A stretch of DNA of 64,000 nt from Acanthopleura granulata. Its lineage: Eukaryota > Mollusca > Polyplacophora > Chitonida > Chitonidae. Positions within the stretch are counted from its first letter, which is position 1. Each line of letters opens with the position of its first letter. Below the pieces are notes generated by a model. It saw only the letters and a list, made by a program, of their open reading frames with translations. It had not been told where the DNA came from and made no database searches. Location: the NCBI GenBank assembly GCA_016165875.1, contig JABBOT010000012.1, positions 14,019,822 through 14,083,821 of the forward strand, read 5' to 3'. This document shows positions 47,815-58,165 of this stretch, in pieces. Both the position numbers and the translations under genes were made by a program.

Positions 47815-48015
47815 GATATTTAAAGCGCTGTCGACTAACAGGCCGTTGACCAATAGGGTGGCGAATTCGAATCATTGACGGGATTTTAAGTCATGAGGTT
47901 TCTTATGTATGTAGCGACTTGTGGTAGTTTCCTCAACTAAATAAACTTGACTGCCGTTATCTAAGTGACACATTTTTGAGACCAACGCGTTGCGTTTATG
48001 ACCAATGCAATAAAT
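47815..48015 (+). mobile_element. Degenerate SINE with tRNA-like head
   Basis: A head with GGCGAATTCGAATCATTG as a B-box remnant, then GTAGTTTCCTCAACTAAATA, CTTGACTGCCGTTATCTAAG, TTTTTGAGACCAACGCGTTG and GACCAATGCAATAAATAAC. It is an old copy. Confidence 0.55.
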
Positions 48016-48959
48016 AACAAATATATCCAATATCAAGGAAGTTTATCTCGCAACAGATTGTAGTAAAACGAGGGTAGTAGTTATCAAGTGAAACAATATC
48101 ACATATTATATACGAAAGCTTATCCATGCGCTTGTGCTTCACGCCAAAGTGGGAGGCATAGGTTACATTGTGTCATTGTTGTATTAATTATCATAACCTG
48201 CGTGTCCTCGTAATGTGGGTGGCATTGTACACAGCGTCCCCCCTCCTCCCCGCCCGCGCCAGTTCCTCGCACCTCACCCTGAATCCACAGACCAGCACCC
48301 TATACACAGGCGGGAAAACTGAATATATCATCTGAATGTCATCGCTCTTATATGACGGCTATAATGATTGTAACAGTTTCAATGCGATTCATTACTGAAC
48401 TGACCTTATTTATCTCATGTTAGATAACAGCCATGTATGTCTCTATACGGGTATCACATACGCTGTACACAGGCCGATGAGAACAATGAGTCAAACCCTT
48501 GTATGTCAGTCATCAGGGGACAAAGGGGCTCGTGTGTGTGTGTGTGTGTTTAAACAAAAGTTACATTACTCTACTTTGTTTTTGGTGTCAGAGATAATGT
48601 CTACTATATGGCAATCATTTCTTTCGATTCTTTATATAAGCATTACCTAATGTTTTGTATGTATGCAGATATTGTATAGTCTGTATACTGTATGCAATTA
48701 ACCTCGATGGACTTCGTTATACTGTCCCTCCAAATCATGTTACCACCACATGCCTGATGACTATGCCACTGTTTGTTATTTGGGTTTTGGGTTTTGCACA
48801 CCGAAACACACATAAATGTGACATAATTTGTGCAGATCTACTGTCGTTTCATCAATACATGATAAAACATTTGTCACAAAGACATTTTTGTCAATGTTCC
48901 GTGTTTGCATCCGGGCTCTCTCATATTTCCACCTTTTGCCCTGTACATTTGCATGTTAT
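48016..48959. other. Intergenic stretch with (GT)n microsatellite
   Basis: (GT)n at about 48,533-48,549. A C-rich patch lies at 48,238-48,265. No gene is recognised. Confidence 0.55.
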
Positions 48960-48974
48960 CTCTTGCATGTTCAT

Positions 48975-49340
48975 TTGCCTCCGCGTGTTTTCCGATGCTT
49001 CCGCGTCTTGTTCCATGCCTCCACCTGTTGCTCCATGCGTCCACGTGTTTTTCCATGCCTCCAGGTCTTGTCCCAGCCTGCGCGTGTTGTCCCAAGCCCC
49101 CATGTGTTGATCCATGCCTTTACGTGTTTTTCCATGCCTCCGCGTGTTGTTCCACCCTCTGTATTTTTCCATGTCTCTGCGTGTTGTTCCAGCCTCCCAA
49201 TGTTTCTCCATGCCACCACGCCGCATGCGTCAACGTGATTTTCCATGCCCCCATGTGTTGTCCCATGCCTCCGCGTGTTGTTCCACTCTCCCCCATATTA
49301 TTCCATGCCTCCACGTGTTGTTCCAGGCCTCAGAACAGCT
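48975..49340. repeat. ~20-bp minisatellite with recurrent RCGTG core
   Basis: About 16-18 units resemble CCATGCCTCCGCGTGTTGTT or CCATGCGTCCACGTGTTTTT. About nine units contain ACGTG or GCGTG and a few contain the palindrome CACGTG. Because 20 is not a multiple of three, three plus frames and three minus frames stay open and read as repeated peptides; none is a gene. RCGTG is the core bound by HIF-type bHLH-PAS factors and CACGTG is an E-box. Any binding is speculative. Confidence 0.8.
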
Positions 49341-49989
49341 TGCACATTCCATGGACACATTTTAGTTTACCGATTTCTTCCCGTCTTTATATTCTAGGAT
49401 CCTCCGCCAATTCCTCTTTCTTAGTTGATATATCTGCTGTCTAGTGAACGTTTACTGTTAAGATTTGCGTCCAGTTCTCGTTGCATATATTTGTGCGCAT
49501 GTCCAAAACTGTACCTTAACTTGGTTGTAGATACACTATTCAGAAGTGCGTCTTTTCAGCTTGAACTAACTAAACGTAATCAAGTTGTCCATTGCCCCTG
49601 GCTATGCATTGGGTATAGGCCTATTACCTACTGTAAACTACCTATATCAAATCTATAGTCATCTGAAATTTGCCTAATACATGGCCTGAAGGTAATTCTC
49701 AGACACGAAGATGTTTTAAGTCCCCCTCCATGTGTTTTCTATCTGTTGGGGAGTGGGAGGGACGGTCATGCTCTCTTGATCCATCACCCTTTTCCATCCC
49801 ACTGACTCCATACATGGTCTGACGTGTACACGGACAGTTATTCGCCATAGGCCAGCCTTTTTCATAGATAAGCCTGATTAAAAACCACCGCAACAAACTC
49901 AAGCCGCGAGAACGTATTTGAAATGACAAATATGTCAAAATAAGAAGACACTTGATTGATAACGATCAAATATTTAGAGAAATATGATG

Positions 49990-50395
49990 GTGGTTTTGGA
50001 AATTTCTAGAAGCACGACTTAAAAGTTCATTCCTGTATTCTGTTGGAATTTTCCTGAACCACGGCGTTGAAGTTTATGCTTGCGCTGTGTTGGAACTTCT
50101 CAGAATCACGCACGGCGTATAAGTTCATGCTCGCCATATACGCTGGAACTCCCGGAACCAGGGCGTTTAAGTTCATTCTCTGGAGATCTCAGAACCATGC
50201 GAGGTAGATGTGTATAATTTAATTTTCGTCGTATGTAGGATTTTCCCGGAACCACGACGTGTTACCGTATTAACTTGCTCGCTGTGCGTTGGATTCCCAT
50301 AACCACGAGCTGTATACGTTCCTTCTTGTCCTAAATTGTAATACATATAAATACTGGGTCGTGTGAGTTTATTCCCGTCGTATGTTTGTGATGGG
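49990..50395. repeat. Degenerate ~50-bp minisatellite
   Basis: Units share TTGGAACTTCTC, GGAACCACG, GCGTTTAAGTTCATGCTCGC and end near CTGT or TATACG. Measured units are 47 and 53 bases, with about seven diverged units in total. The motif GGAACCACGGCG is the best conserved. Confidence 0.7.
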
Positions 50396-50863
50396 ACGAA
50401 TGTTAGCAAAAAGGTCATGGGTCGAACCAAGGAGTTCTGTAAACAGATGTATAACCTGACGTGTTCGTAGACTTGCATGTATTTGGAAATGTATTTTGTT
50501 GCCTGTCTTTTGGGGGACAAGTTCTTTCAAGAAAGCAATATGTTATTTTTATCTGTTTGCAGTTCTGAATTCAGCTCTCAGCCATATAGACTTATTGCGT
50601 CAGTCACAAACAGTCATATAACTCAACGGCAATAAAGACATATTGTTATACTACATATATATTTGCTTTCCCAGAAAAACGAAATAGATCTTTGGACCCG
50701 TTGCGCATATATACAGTGGTTTTATTGATGACATTACCGTTATGGCGTATATACGACACCACTGAAAATATTTGTCTCCTTCTTGTTTCTGGATTTTAAC
50801 TGTAGCCTTTGGTCGTATTAATCAATATACGTGTTTTGTTTGTTTGTTAAGAGATATAGTTAA

Positions 50864-51251
50864 TACTTCAATTTGGACACTACCAGCTTTGGACAACGTG
50901 TCCTTCAGGTTGAGAACTATAATTGTAATCACAATAAGGGGAAACTGGTAAAACTGCTTCCTGCCTTTAACAAAGGGGTCCAAAGCCTTGTGTTCCATTG
51001 TTCTTTCTTGGATTACGTCACACATCTAGGTGCATGTGTTCTGCAAGAGTACATTGGTAGTACACAAACTCTGCAGCGTCACAGCAGAAAACGGTGTGAT
51101 TCTCTGCGATTTGGACCCTTTTGTATAGCCCGTCAAAGTCTCCCATTCTTCTGCACCTGTGATGAATTCATTGGTTTACAGCAACGGATGTTTAAAGTGC
51201 CAGGGCAGAGAAGATTGTATACCAAAACTGATTGTGGGTCCCAGTTGTAGG
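50864..51251 (+). CDS. Isolated 129-codon open frame, doubtful
   Basis: An open frame between stops at 50,861-50,863 and 51,249-51,251 has no good start codon. Its second half is cysteine-containing (RCDSLRFGPFCIARQ, then FFCTCDEF) and of more balanced composition than the flanks. There is no recognised family and no clear splice site. Frames of this length are expected a few times by chance in 64 kb of this composition. It may be an exon or a transposon relic. Confidence 0.2.
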
Positions 51252-53465
51252 CATGTGGCGTGATTCAGTTCTAAAGACGACACATGTATACGTAACTACG
51301 TGGTCAAAAGTAGAACGCCCAATATTACGCGAAATGGATTACAGAGTGAGCAATTAAAGCATCGCACAAAAGGCATAACGGGCAGAATGTACAAACTGGC
51401 GATACTGTTAGAGGGGAGGTTTACCTGTGCTAAGTGCTCTATCAGTGAGGCAGTATAGTTTGTCTACAACGTGTACAGATTCTATGATGTATGTACATGT
51501 ATGTATATGTATACGAACCACGACCGCAACAATTTCTCCTTTGATGGATGGCTCCCGATGAAGACAGTTAGGTATAAAAGGTGTTGTTGTTGTGGGACAT
51601 CCATTATACTTATGTATAAAGGACCTATTTATAATCACAGGTAGATTCTGGGAGGAATTCATTACACAGGTAATATTATCTTAAAAACTCGCCCATGATG
51701 TATGTAACCTTACATGGTTACGGATGGCAGGTTGTGCCGCCCTCCCCACCCTCACCCCACCTCCCCCCCACCCCGGGGAGCCAACTCTCCCTCAATTCTC
51801 TCGCCCACACCCAGATTCACCCGAATGTCATTAGTCACGTGTAAAAGCACCCCAAAGAACTGTCGCTCTTCATGAAGCAGTCAGATTAGAGGTTGGTATC
51901 CGGACACCAGCACTATTGTCCCTGCCCTGCAATGCAATCCCACGGGCCATTGTCGCTCTCACGCCATCCGCACAACAGGAGATGTGGTACTTTTGAATTC
52001 ACTGCCGTTCCTAGCCGTGTAATACGATAGTACTTTTAGAGCGTCTTCAATACAAACAGGGATCGAATCACACGTAGTCCAAGTGACAGACCAGTTAAGC
52101 CTTACATATATTATGGCTTTTTGAAAGCGTGTACAAGCACTTGTCAAGTTCGGCCTATTTTTTGTAAGCAGGTACAGGTTGCACGACTGCACCTCGTGTT
52201 TGGTTTGATGATTAGTCGCAACGTACATACCTGATCAGGATTTACAGGCTGCCTGGAGAGGAGGGGGATGCATGGGGGTGGGGGATATGTTATCTTGCCT
52301 CTTAACTTCACCACCCTCAAGCTATCAGGTGCAGGCTTATAAGCAGCGCTCCGCTCCACTGCCTTTTCTCACCCCGCAGTCACCAGGCGCATTATTTGAT
52401 ACCAGGTAAAAAGATTGTCAAAGATGAATTGACTGTCCCATTACATGAATTTCTTTTCAAATATCTTATGATTAAATTAATTCATGTACAGGTTATCGGT
52501 ACAAAACAAGGCAGCGAGTGCTCATCAATTAGAACACATGCCACCACTTTGCCACACGAATTTTAATTAGCGTTTTACTACATGCAGTCCATCGTCTCGT
52601 TTAATCAATCCAGACACCCAATCGTTTCATCCCCCGCACCACAATCCCAACCTCACTGTTCTACCTTACTTTTACAGTGTTCATATATAGCTTGATCTAA
52701 CAGACCACCTTTCTCAAAATTATTTGGCAAAGAAAGAAGTTATTTATTAATTGCTTGGGCCATTTTCCTCAGTGAAAGTTTTTGACAATTTTCCAACTGT
52801 ATGTGAATCGGAATTCTGGCCTATATATGCCTGTATATATATACGCCTTAATTCTAAACAGGGTCGATTTCTCAGAAATTATAGATTATTACACATCAAA
52901 ATTCAAAACTTATGGGCGTCAAGGCAGTCTAAAACAACCCAGAGAAGGGAGACGAGTGATGATTGTTTGAGTATGATGACAGGGTGATAACATCGGTGGG
53001 GCAGTCAGCCCTATTCCTGGGCCAGAGCTATCTATATACTGGCAGTTTATCCGTCATCGTGTCCTGGATAACTGTGTTGTCTGGTAGTCCACCGGGAGTT
53101 ATCGTAAATACTCACAGCTATATAGCGGAAAAAGATAAACTCGTCCTTCTGTATATATCTTGTTTACAGTGGTTCTACATAGAGTATAAGGTGCATAGAG
53201 ATAGGTGTGTTTCGATACCCGTGTTCTCATTGGAAATGAAATAATAAAATGAAAATGAATAATATGTATTTATTGTATACTGGCGTATTGTGTTGGATAG
53301 CGTTTTAGTAGACTTAAACTCAGTGTAGACATAAACAACGTTCAGTGCATAGCTTCCGTATAACTGTGGGAGTGAGTGAAGAAGCTTTTCAGAAGGAAAG
53401 TCAAAGTTGCCTGCATGCGAATGGATTAGAACTCCTATATAGTCAGTGGGCATCCTATCGAGGTA
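51252..53465. other. Intergenic stretch, C-rich patch, no gene
   Basis: At 51,738-51,780 a C-rich run (CCTCACCCCACCTCCCCCCC) could form a G-quadruplex on the minus strand. Otherwise AT-rich, with no exon recognised. Confidence 0.5.
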
Positions 53466-53467
53466 AT

Positions 53468-53636
53468 GAGGGAAACTAGCCTTCGAGGCAAGCCTCTAAG
53501 ACGTCATTACACGGAAACTATCCTTCAAAGCAAGCCTCCAAGACGTCATTACAAGGAAACTAGCCTTCAAAGCAAGCCTCCACGACGTCATTACAAGGAA
53601 ACTAGCCTTCAAATCAATCCTCCAAGAGGTCATTAC
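53468..53636. repeat. 42-bp tandem repeat, four units, CRE-like core
   Basis: Four units of 42 bases share GAAACTAGCCTTCAAAGCAA, GCCTCCAAGACGTCATTACA and AG. Unit identity is high, so the array is young. Three of four units keep GACGTCATTAC, a CREB/ATF-like half-palindrome; the last has GAGGTCATTAC. Since 42 is divisible by three, a plus frame reads a 14-residue repeat (ETSLQSKPPRRHYK), which I regard as an array artefact. Confidence 0.9.
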
Positions 53637-53663
53637 AAATTTGGTATTTTTCTTTTTATTTCA

Positions 53664-53828
53664 CATTCTTATTCTTTTTCTTTATTCATTGATTGATGTT
53701 TTACCCCGTATACTCAAGAATATTTCACTTATACGATGCCTGCCAGCATTATGGTGGGAGGAAACCGGGCAGAGCCCGGGGAAACCTACGACCATCCACA
53801 GGTTGCTGGCGGACCTCATTCTTATTCT
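53664..53828 (-). mobile_element. 5'-truncated V-SINE, minus strand, 12-bp TSD
   Basis: Reverse-complement order of tail (TGATGTTTTACCCCGTATAC, TCAAGAATATTTCACTTATA) and core (GGAGGAAACCGGGCAGAGCC). It is flanked by perfect CATTCTTATTCT direct repeats at 53,664-53,675 and 53,817-53,828. It lies directly beside the 42-bp array. The head is missing, so this is a truncated but relatively recent insertion. Confidence 0.85.
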
Positions 53829-55451
53829 CCATTCTCCTATCTCACCTTTCACTTTAAGATGAATATCAAATTCGAATTTTAAACACCTTAAATTTATGTT
53901 GTGGAGCAAGGCAGCTGTGTTTTCTTAGTTCCCCTTGATTAGGGGGATTAGTTAGGGGGATTAGTGACGAATTTTGTCACACATAATGGTCCTCCAGACA
54001 TTTTGGCCTTTTTCTCCCTTTCTATTCTCTCGAGACGTTTGTGTGGTGAAATAGTTTCATTTTCTCGCTTATTTTTCAACATAATGCTTGGCGCCACATG
54101 TAGGTATATACTTAAGCTAATAAACGGCCCCACAGATTTTGGATATCTTTTCTAGTTTAAAAGATATTAGTAAAAGAACATTAAAGTTTCTAGTATCCTT
54201 AAACAGTTTTTTGTTGTTTTTTTTTCTTTCAGAATTATCAGTTAAACAGCTAACCGAACAATACGAATATCTCTGTCAGTTGACATCACTCATTTAAAAG
54301 TTTATTTGTATGAAGTCAGGCAAACTTTCTCCCAGTTATATGAAGATCGATATGTACGTACCGGTAGAGCCCTGACTGAACTTTGGCAATACCCACCCTG
54401 CCTTTCTGTATCCGCGTGTGCTTTAAACACCTGTACTTTCATTTCCATACATTTTTTATCCCCCCTTACACTCTGTATCCGGGTTGAAAGCAAACTGAAG
54501 TGTGAGTAAATTCATGCTCGACCTATTTATGACAAATATCTTTTGTGTACGAGTTACTCAAATGTATTTTCAGACATCTGACCCGAAGGAGCTGTGTACT
54601 TTTGGACATTCAGTAATCACTAATATTATAGTCCTGTGCATATTTAAATGAAGAGGTCGAACCTTTCAGGGTTCAAATCAAGCACCTTCGCAGGTAACCA
54701 ACATACAATAAGAGAGCTGTGAGTTCCAGTCCATGATGATAAACGATGTAAACTGTGCCCTTACCATTACGTACATTTGAATACAAAGCTCCCTGTGCAA
54801 ATAATCATGGATGACGCCACATGTCATCACCATGCAACCTCCCCGCCCACACTATGATCTCACATACAACACCAACGCTTATAGCCATACCACTCCCACT
54901 CTAGCTGATGTATACCCGACCAAATTAAGGATTTACAACATTCAATCATTTCCCATTAATGAGCCCCTCCCCCGATGTCATAAATTTGCTATATTCACAT
55001 GAATGATTGGCCATGACCGGTCCGTTGACTGTCTGGAGCTTGTCACCACAATGAACCAAGTCCCTGGCTTTTCATCACATTATTGATTTCGCCTCGAACG
55101 TTTCCGGCTCTGACAATACAGGGACTGAAGCGTCGCACAATGCATAGCCCCGCCCTGTTACCCCCTCGAACTATACCGCCCCCCCCCCCGCAAGTACCCC
55201 CTCCTACGAATACCCTCTTTCATTTCCGGGCACATCGAAATACCCCTCATGCCCCACACTTGAAATACATGATATTTTCGAAACAATTTAAGAGATGTAT
55301 TTGTGCCACTCTGAATGTGCAATTCTTAGGCTTTCAGTTGTATATACACATACTGCGTCAGTATTTCTTGCCATGCATGCATCTGCGCAAATGCATATGG
55401 ATGTTACATATTTAATTGAACGGCTTCCCGTTGTAAAAAAAAATACAATAG
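53829..55451. other. Intergenic stretch, no gene
   Basis: AT-rich with a tandem GATTAGGGGGATTAGTTAGG motif near 53,938. A C-rich run lies at 55,179-55,203. No exon is recognised. Confidence 0.5.
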
Positions 55452-55454
55452 CTT

Positions 55455-55675
55455 AGGAGTCTCTCACCAATGCTGCCCTTGTGAGTTCAAAAGCAGTCCA
55501 GGTTGGCGTCCTCTCCAGGTTGTGCGTGGGACGGTCTACCGTCAACAGCAACAACATGTGGATGGCCATGGGTTTCGCCCAGGTCCTATCCGGTTTCCTC
55601 CTGCCAAATAATATTGGCGGCCGTCGTACAAGTGAAACAATCCTGAATATGGCACAAAACACCACTGAAACAAAT
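55455..55675 (+). mobile_element. RUDI-like V-SINE with partial head
   Basis: B-box-like TTGTGAGTTCAAAAGCAG, then TGTGCGTGGGACGGTCTACC, GGATGGCCATGGGTTTCGCC, CCGGTTTCCTCCTGCC and tail CAAAACACCACTGAAAC. The A-box half is lost. The copy is moderately diverged. Confidence 0.75.
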
Positions 55676-55770
55676 GAATCATTCCCAGCTCGTTTGCTTA
55701 TCTTTACTTATTGTGGCTTCATTTCTTTTACTCTTCTTTGGGTTAAATACAAAGAAACGGAAATCCGTTT

Positions 55771-55905
55771 GTGTCCGTCATCATACATATATATGCCTGC
55801 ATGGGGTGCCATATTGTGTCCGTCATCATACATATATATGCCTGCATGGGGTGCCATATTGTGTCCGTCATCATACATATATATGCCTGCGTGGGGTGCC
55901 ATATT
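55771..55905. repeat. 45-bp perfect tandem triplication
   Basis: Three 45-base units start at 55,771, 55,816 and 55,861 with GTGTCCGTCATCATACATAT, and differ at only one visible base (GCATGGGG versus GCGTGGGG). Four frames stay open across it because 45 is divisible by three, giving false proteins of 149 and 166 codons on the plus strand. Near identity means very recent expansion, so copy number is likely variable among individuals. Confidence 0.95.
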
Positions 55906-56673
55906 GTCAACCACGATGCTTCAGCTATAAGCACATGACCTGGGATAACGAAACATGGTTCACATTAAACCATAATGTTGACAGACATACACTGTACGTT
56001 AAACCCGGAGAAATCAATCACACCACGCGTGTAAACAAAGACCGTGTTTCTGTTATTATATTTATAAATAATTATACTATATTTATGATGATCAGTTCGA
56101 TGGTTTGTCAGTTAAATACATTCCATCTGTTAAGATCCTTGTACAATGTGTGTGCCTTTAAACGTGTATGTTAATGACTTACCTAGTGAAGATAATTATT
56201 ATGCGACATAATACATTAGCTAAGACAAACCTTCCACCCTGCCATTTTGTCATATGTCTATATACTCCTGGTTTGTAGCATATTTATACAGGGCTTAAGC
56301 TTAACATATTGCTCCTTTGATGTATATTCATGCATACGTATGCACTGCATGTTCCGTTCATCATATTGTTTGCCAAACTCTCAGCAACATTTCTTGCCGG
56401 ATCATTCACAAATTTGCACTGTAGGGAGGAGGAGTGTGGTGGTGGGGGGGGGGGTCATAACAGAGAGTGACGTATGTTTACCACCTCCTCCCAAACCCGT
56501 TACTCATACTTAATAAAATTATTTCCTTTGTGGGACTCGGATGACCAGTTATCCAAGACGCGTAAACACTGTTGCCCGCGAGCGATGGCTTTCGCAATAA
56601 CAATACTGAACCAACAAAACACACGTCCTCTCCTGAGTGCGTGTATATCACGTTGACACAGAGTGAAGCTGAG
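55906..56673. other. Intergenic stretch with G-rich tract
   Basis: At 56,424-56,455 GGGAGGAGGAGTGTGGTGGT runs into about ten G residues, a plus-strand G-quadruplex candidate. No gene is recognised. Confidence 0.5.
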
Positions 56674-56694
56674 GTCACGTGACAGATGACGTCA
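56674..56694. promoter_or_regulatory. CLEAR E-box next to a full CRE
   Basis: GTCACGTGAC (56,674-56,683) is the exact palindromic CLEAR/USF-type E-box, and TGACGTCA (56,687-56,694) is a full CRE, separated by AGA. A CACGTT half-site lies about 20 bases upstream and AAAGGTCG about 30 bases downstream. The E-box is bound in animals by TFEB/MITF, USF or MAX-type factors and the CRE by CREB/ATF. Two perfect palindromes this close suggest an enhancer or promoter, although no adjacent gene is visible. Confidence 0.45.
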
Positions 56695-57129
56695 ATGGGT
56701 ACGACTCACAACATAGTTGTGGGATCAAAGGTCGTCAGTTTTCTGACAAAGATAACATCTGAACCAGTTAAGCAGCGCATTCGGGAATTAAATTTCTAAA
56801 TTGTTAACAGCAGCTCGGCGTCTTCTATCTATTCTATGGATGCTTTAAGAGGGTCACCAAACACATCATGCACGTTCAACATTTTTAAAAAAAACTTTAA
56901 TTCAATTAAGTTATTATTTGTGCTTTTTCATTTGGGGTTCCATGTCACACATATGTATGGAAGGTATATAGACTCAGGAAGCCAGTGGAAAAATCAGCTG
57001 TATGCCCAGCTTAACATCCCCCTAACATAAATCCGCATGCAGCTGAAATAAGCAGCGAGAACTTGACTTGAGCACACGACCTCATTACTGAAGATCTTAT
57101 TATCTGTGGGGAGAACTACGCCATAACAA

Positions 57130-57185
57130 ATCAAACCCCCACCCCACCCCCACCCCCAACCCCACCCCCACCCCCACCCCACCTC
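57130..57185 (-). repeat. C-rich/G-rich tract, G-quadruplex candidate
   Basis: The plus strand reads ACCCCCACCCCACCCCCACC and continues for about 50 bases. The minus strand has at least eight G-runs of four or five separated by single T, a strong quadruplex pattern. The minus-strand glycine-tryptophan frame here is an artefact. Confidence 0.85.
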
Positions 57186-57326
57186 AGCTTACCTATAACC
57201 CCCGTCTCGTCAAAATAAATAAAATACAAGTGAAAAAGTAAATATAACTGCATCTTATGTTATATACGTGTTACACTAAAAAGAATGTCCTTCATTTTTT
57301 CAAGACGAAAGTACGCTGGAAAGCTA

Positions 57327-57599
57327 TAATATACGACAGCTGGTTAGCGCGCTAGCGCAGCCTAATGGCCCAGACGCCTACCACCGATGCGGCCGCTGTG
57401 AGTTCAAGTCTAGCTCATGCTGGCTCCCTTTCCGGCCGTACGTGGGAATGTCTGCCAATAACCTGCGGATGGCCGTGGGTTTCCCCGGGCTCTGCCCGGT
57501 TTCCTCCCACCATAATGCTGACCGCCGTAGTATAAGAAAAACATTCTTGGGTACGGCGTAAAACACTAATCAAATAAATAAATAAATTTAATACACGAC
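57327..57599 (+). mobile_element. Full-length RUDI-like V-SINE with TSD
   Basis: Head AGCTGGTTAGCGCGCTAGCG (A box) and GTGAGTTCAAGTCTAGC (B box), core GTTTCCCCGGGCTCTGCCCG, GTTTCCTCCCACCATAATGC, and tail AAACACTAATCAAATAAATA. It is flanked by TAATATACGAC (57,327-57,337) and TAATACACGAC (57,589-57,599), an 11-base duplication with one mismatch. This is the most complete copy, about 251 bases without flanks. Confidence 0.9.
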
Positions 57600-58104
57600 T
57601 GCTATATACACCCCAGTTTGACTGTAGATGGAACCATTTATAAATGACATTTGTACAAGACAAAATTTTATATGCCGTATACGTACGGTATCGTCGTGCA
57701 AGAAAACAAAGTAAATATTACAAAATCCGCTCGATATTGAAACAATGCCATAAATATATACACGTTTCCATGCCCAAAAGGTTTGTGAATTATAGCGTGT
57801 ATAATCTCTATTTAAAAGTTTGACTCAGAGTGTCTACAAATCTCGCCGTCATGACAGGAGTTTGCACAGATGTAACCAGAGCGCGAACAACTTCCTGGTC
57901 AGTGGCTGACTCACTATCACGTGGAACACAAACCGGAGCTTCTGTAATCGTGCCACTTCAAGCACAAAACCGCTAACTGAAATATGGATGTTTTCCACAG
58001 AACGTCTTCAAAGACCGAAACGGAAAGAAACACGGATATACATAACCCAGTTCTTATATAGTGTTTTCTCATATAGACCTATATATATATGACGTCATAC
58101 TTGA
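57600..58104. other. Intergenic stretch with CRE palindrome
   Basis: TGACGTCA at 58,090-58,097 follows an (AT)n run. No gene is recognised. Confidence 0.5.
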
Positions 58105-58165
58105 TATGGCTGAATTGTTGCCAGTGTGGAGTTAAGCCCCATTTATTCATTCATACATTTATGTT
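58105..58165 (+). mobile_element. 3' tail of (ATTC)n-tailed retroposon
   Basis: GATATGGCTGAATTGTTGCC, AGTGTGGAGTTAAG and ATTCATTCAT resemble the tail at 17,250-17,307. Only the 3' end is recognisable. Confidence 0.5.

Noticed and set aside
48655..49444. Overlapping open frames of 77-179 codons on both strands
   Set aside because: All run through the 20-bp array. The same peptide recurs in several frames, which is what a tandem unit not divisible by three produces.
53938..53965. Telomere-like GATTAGGGGGATTAGTTAGG
   Set aside because: Only two or three irregular units, far from the TTAGGG hexamer array expected of a telomere.
55481..56174. Frames of 149 and 166 codons
   Set aside because: They are open only because of the 45-bp triplication and the SINE copy beside it.
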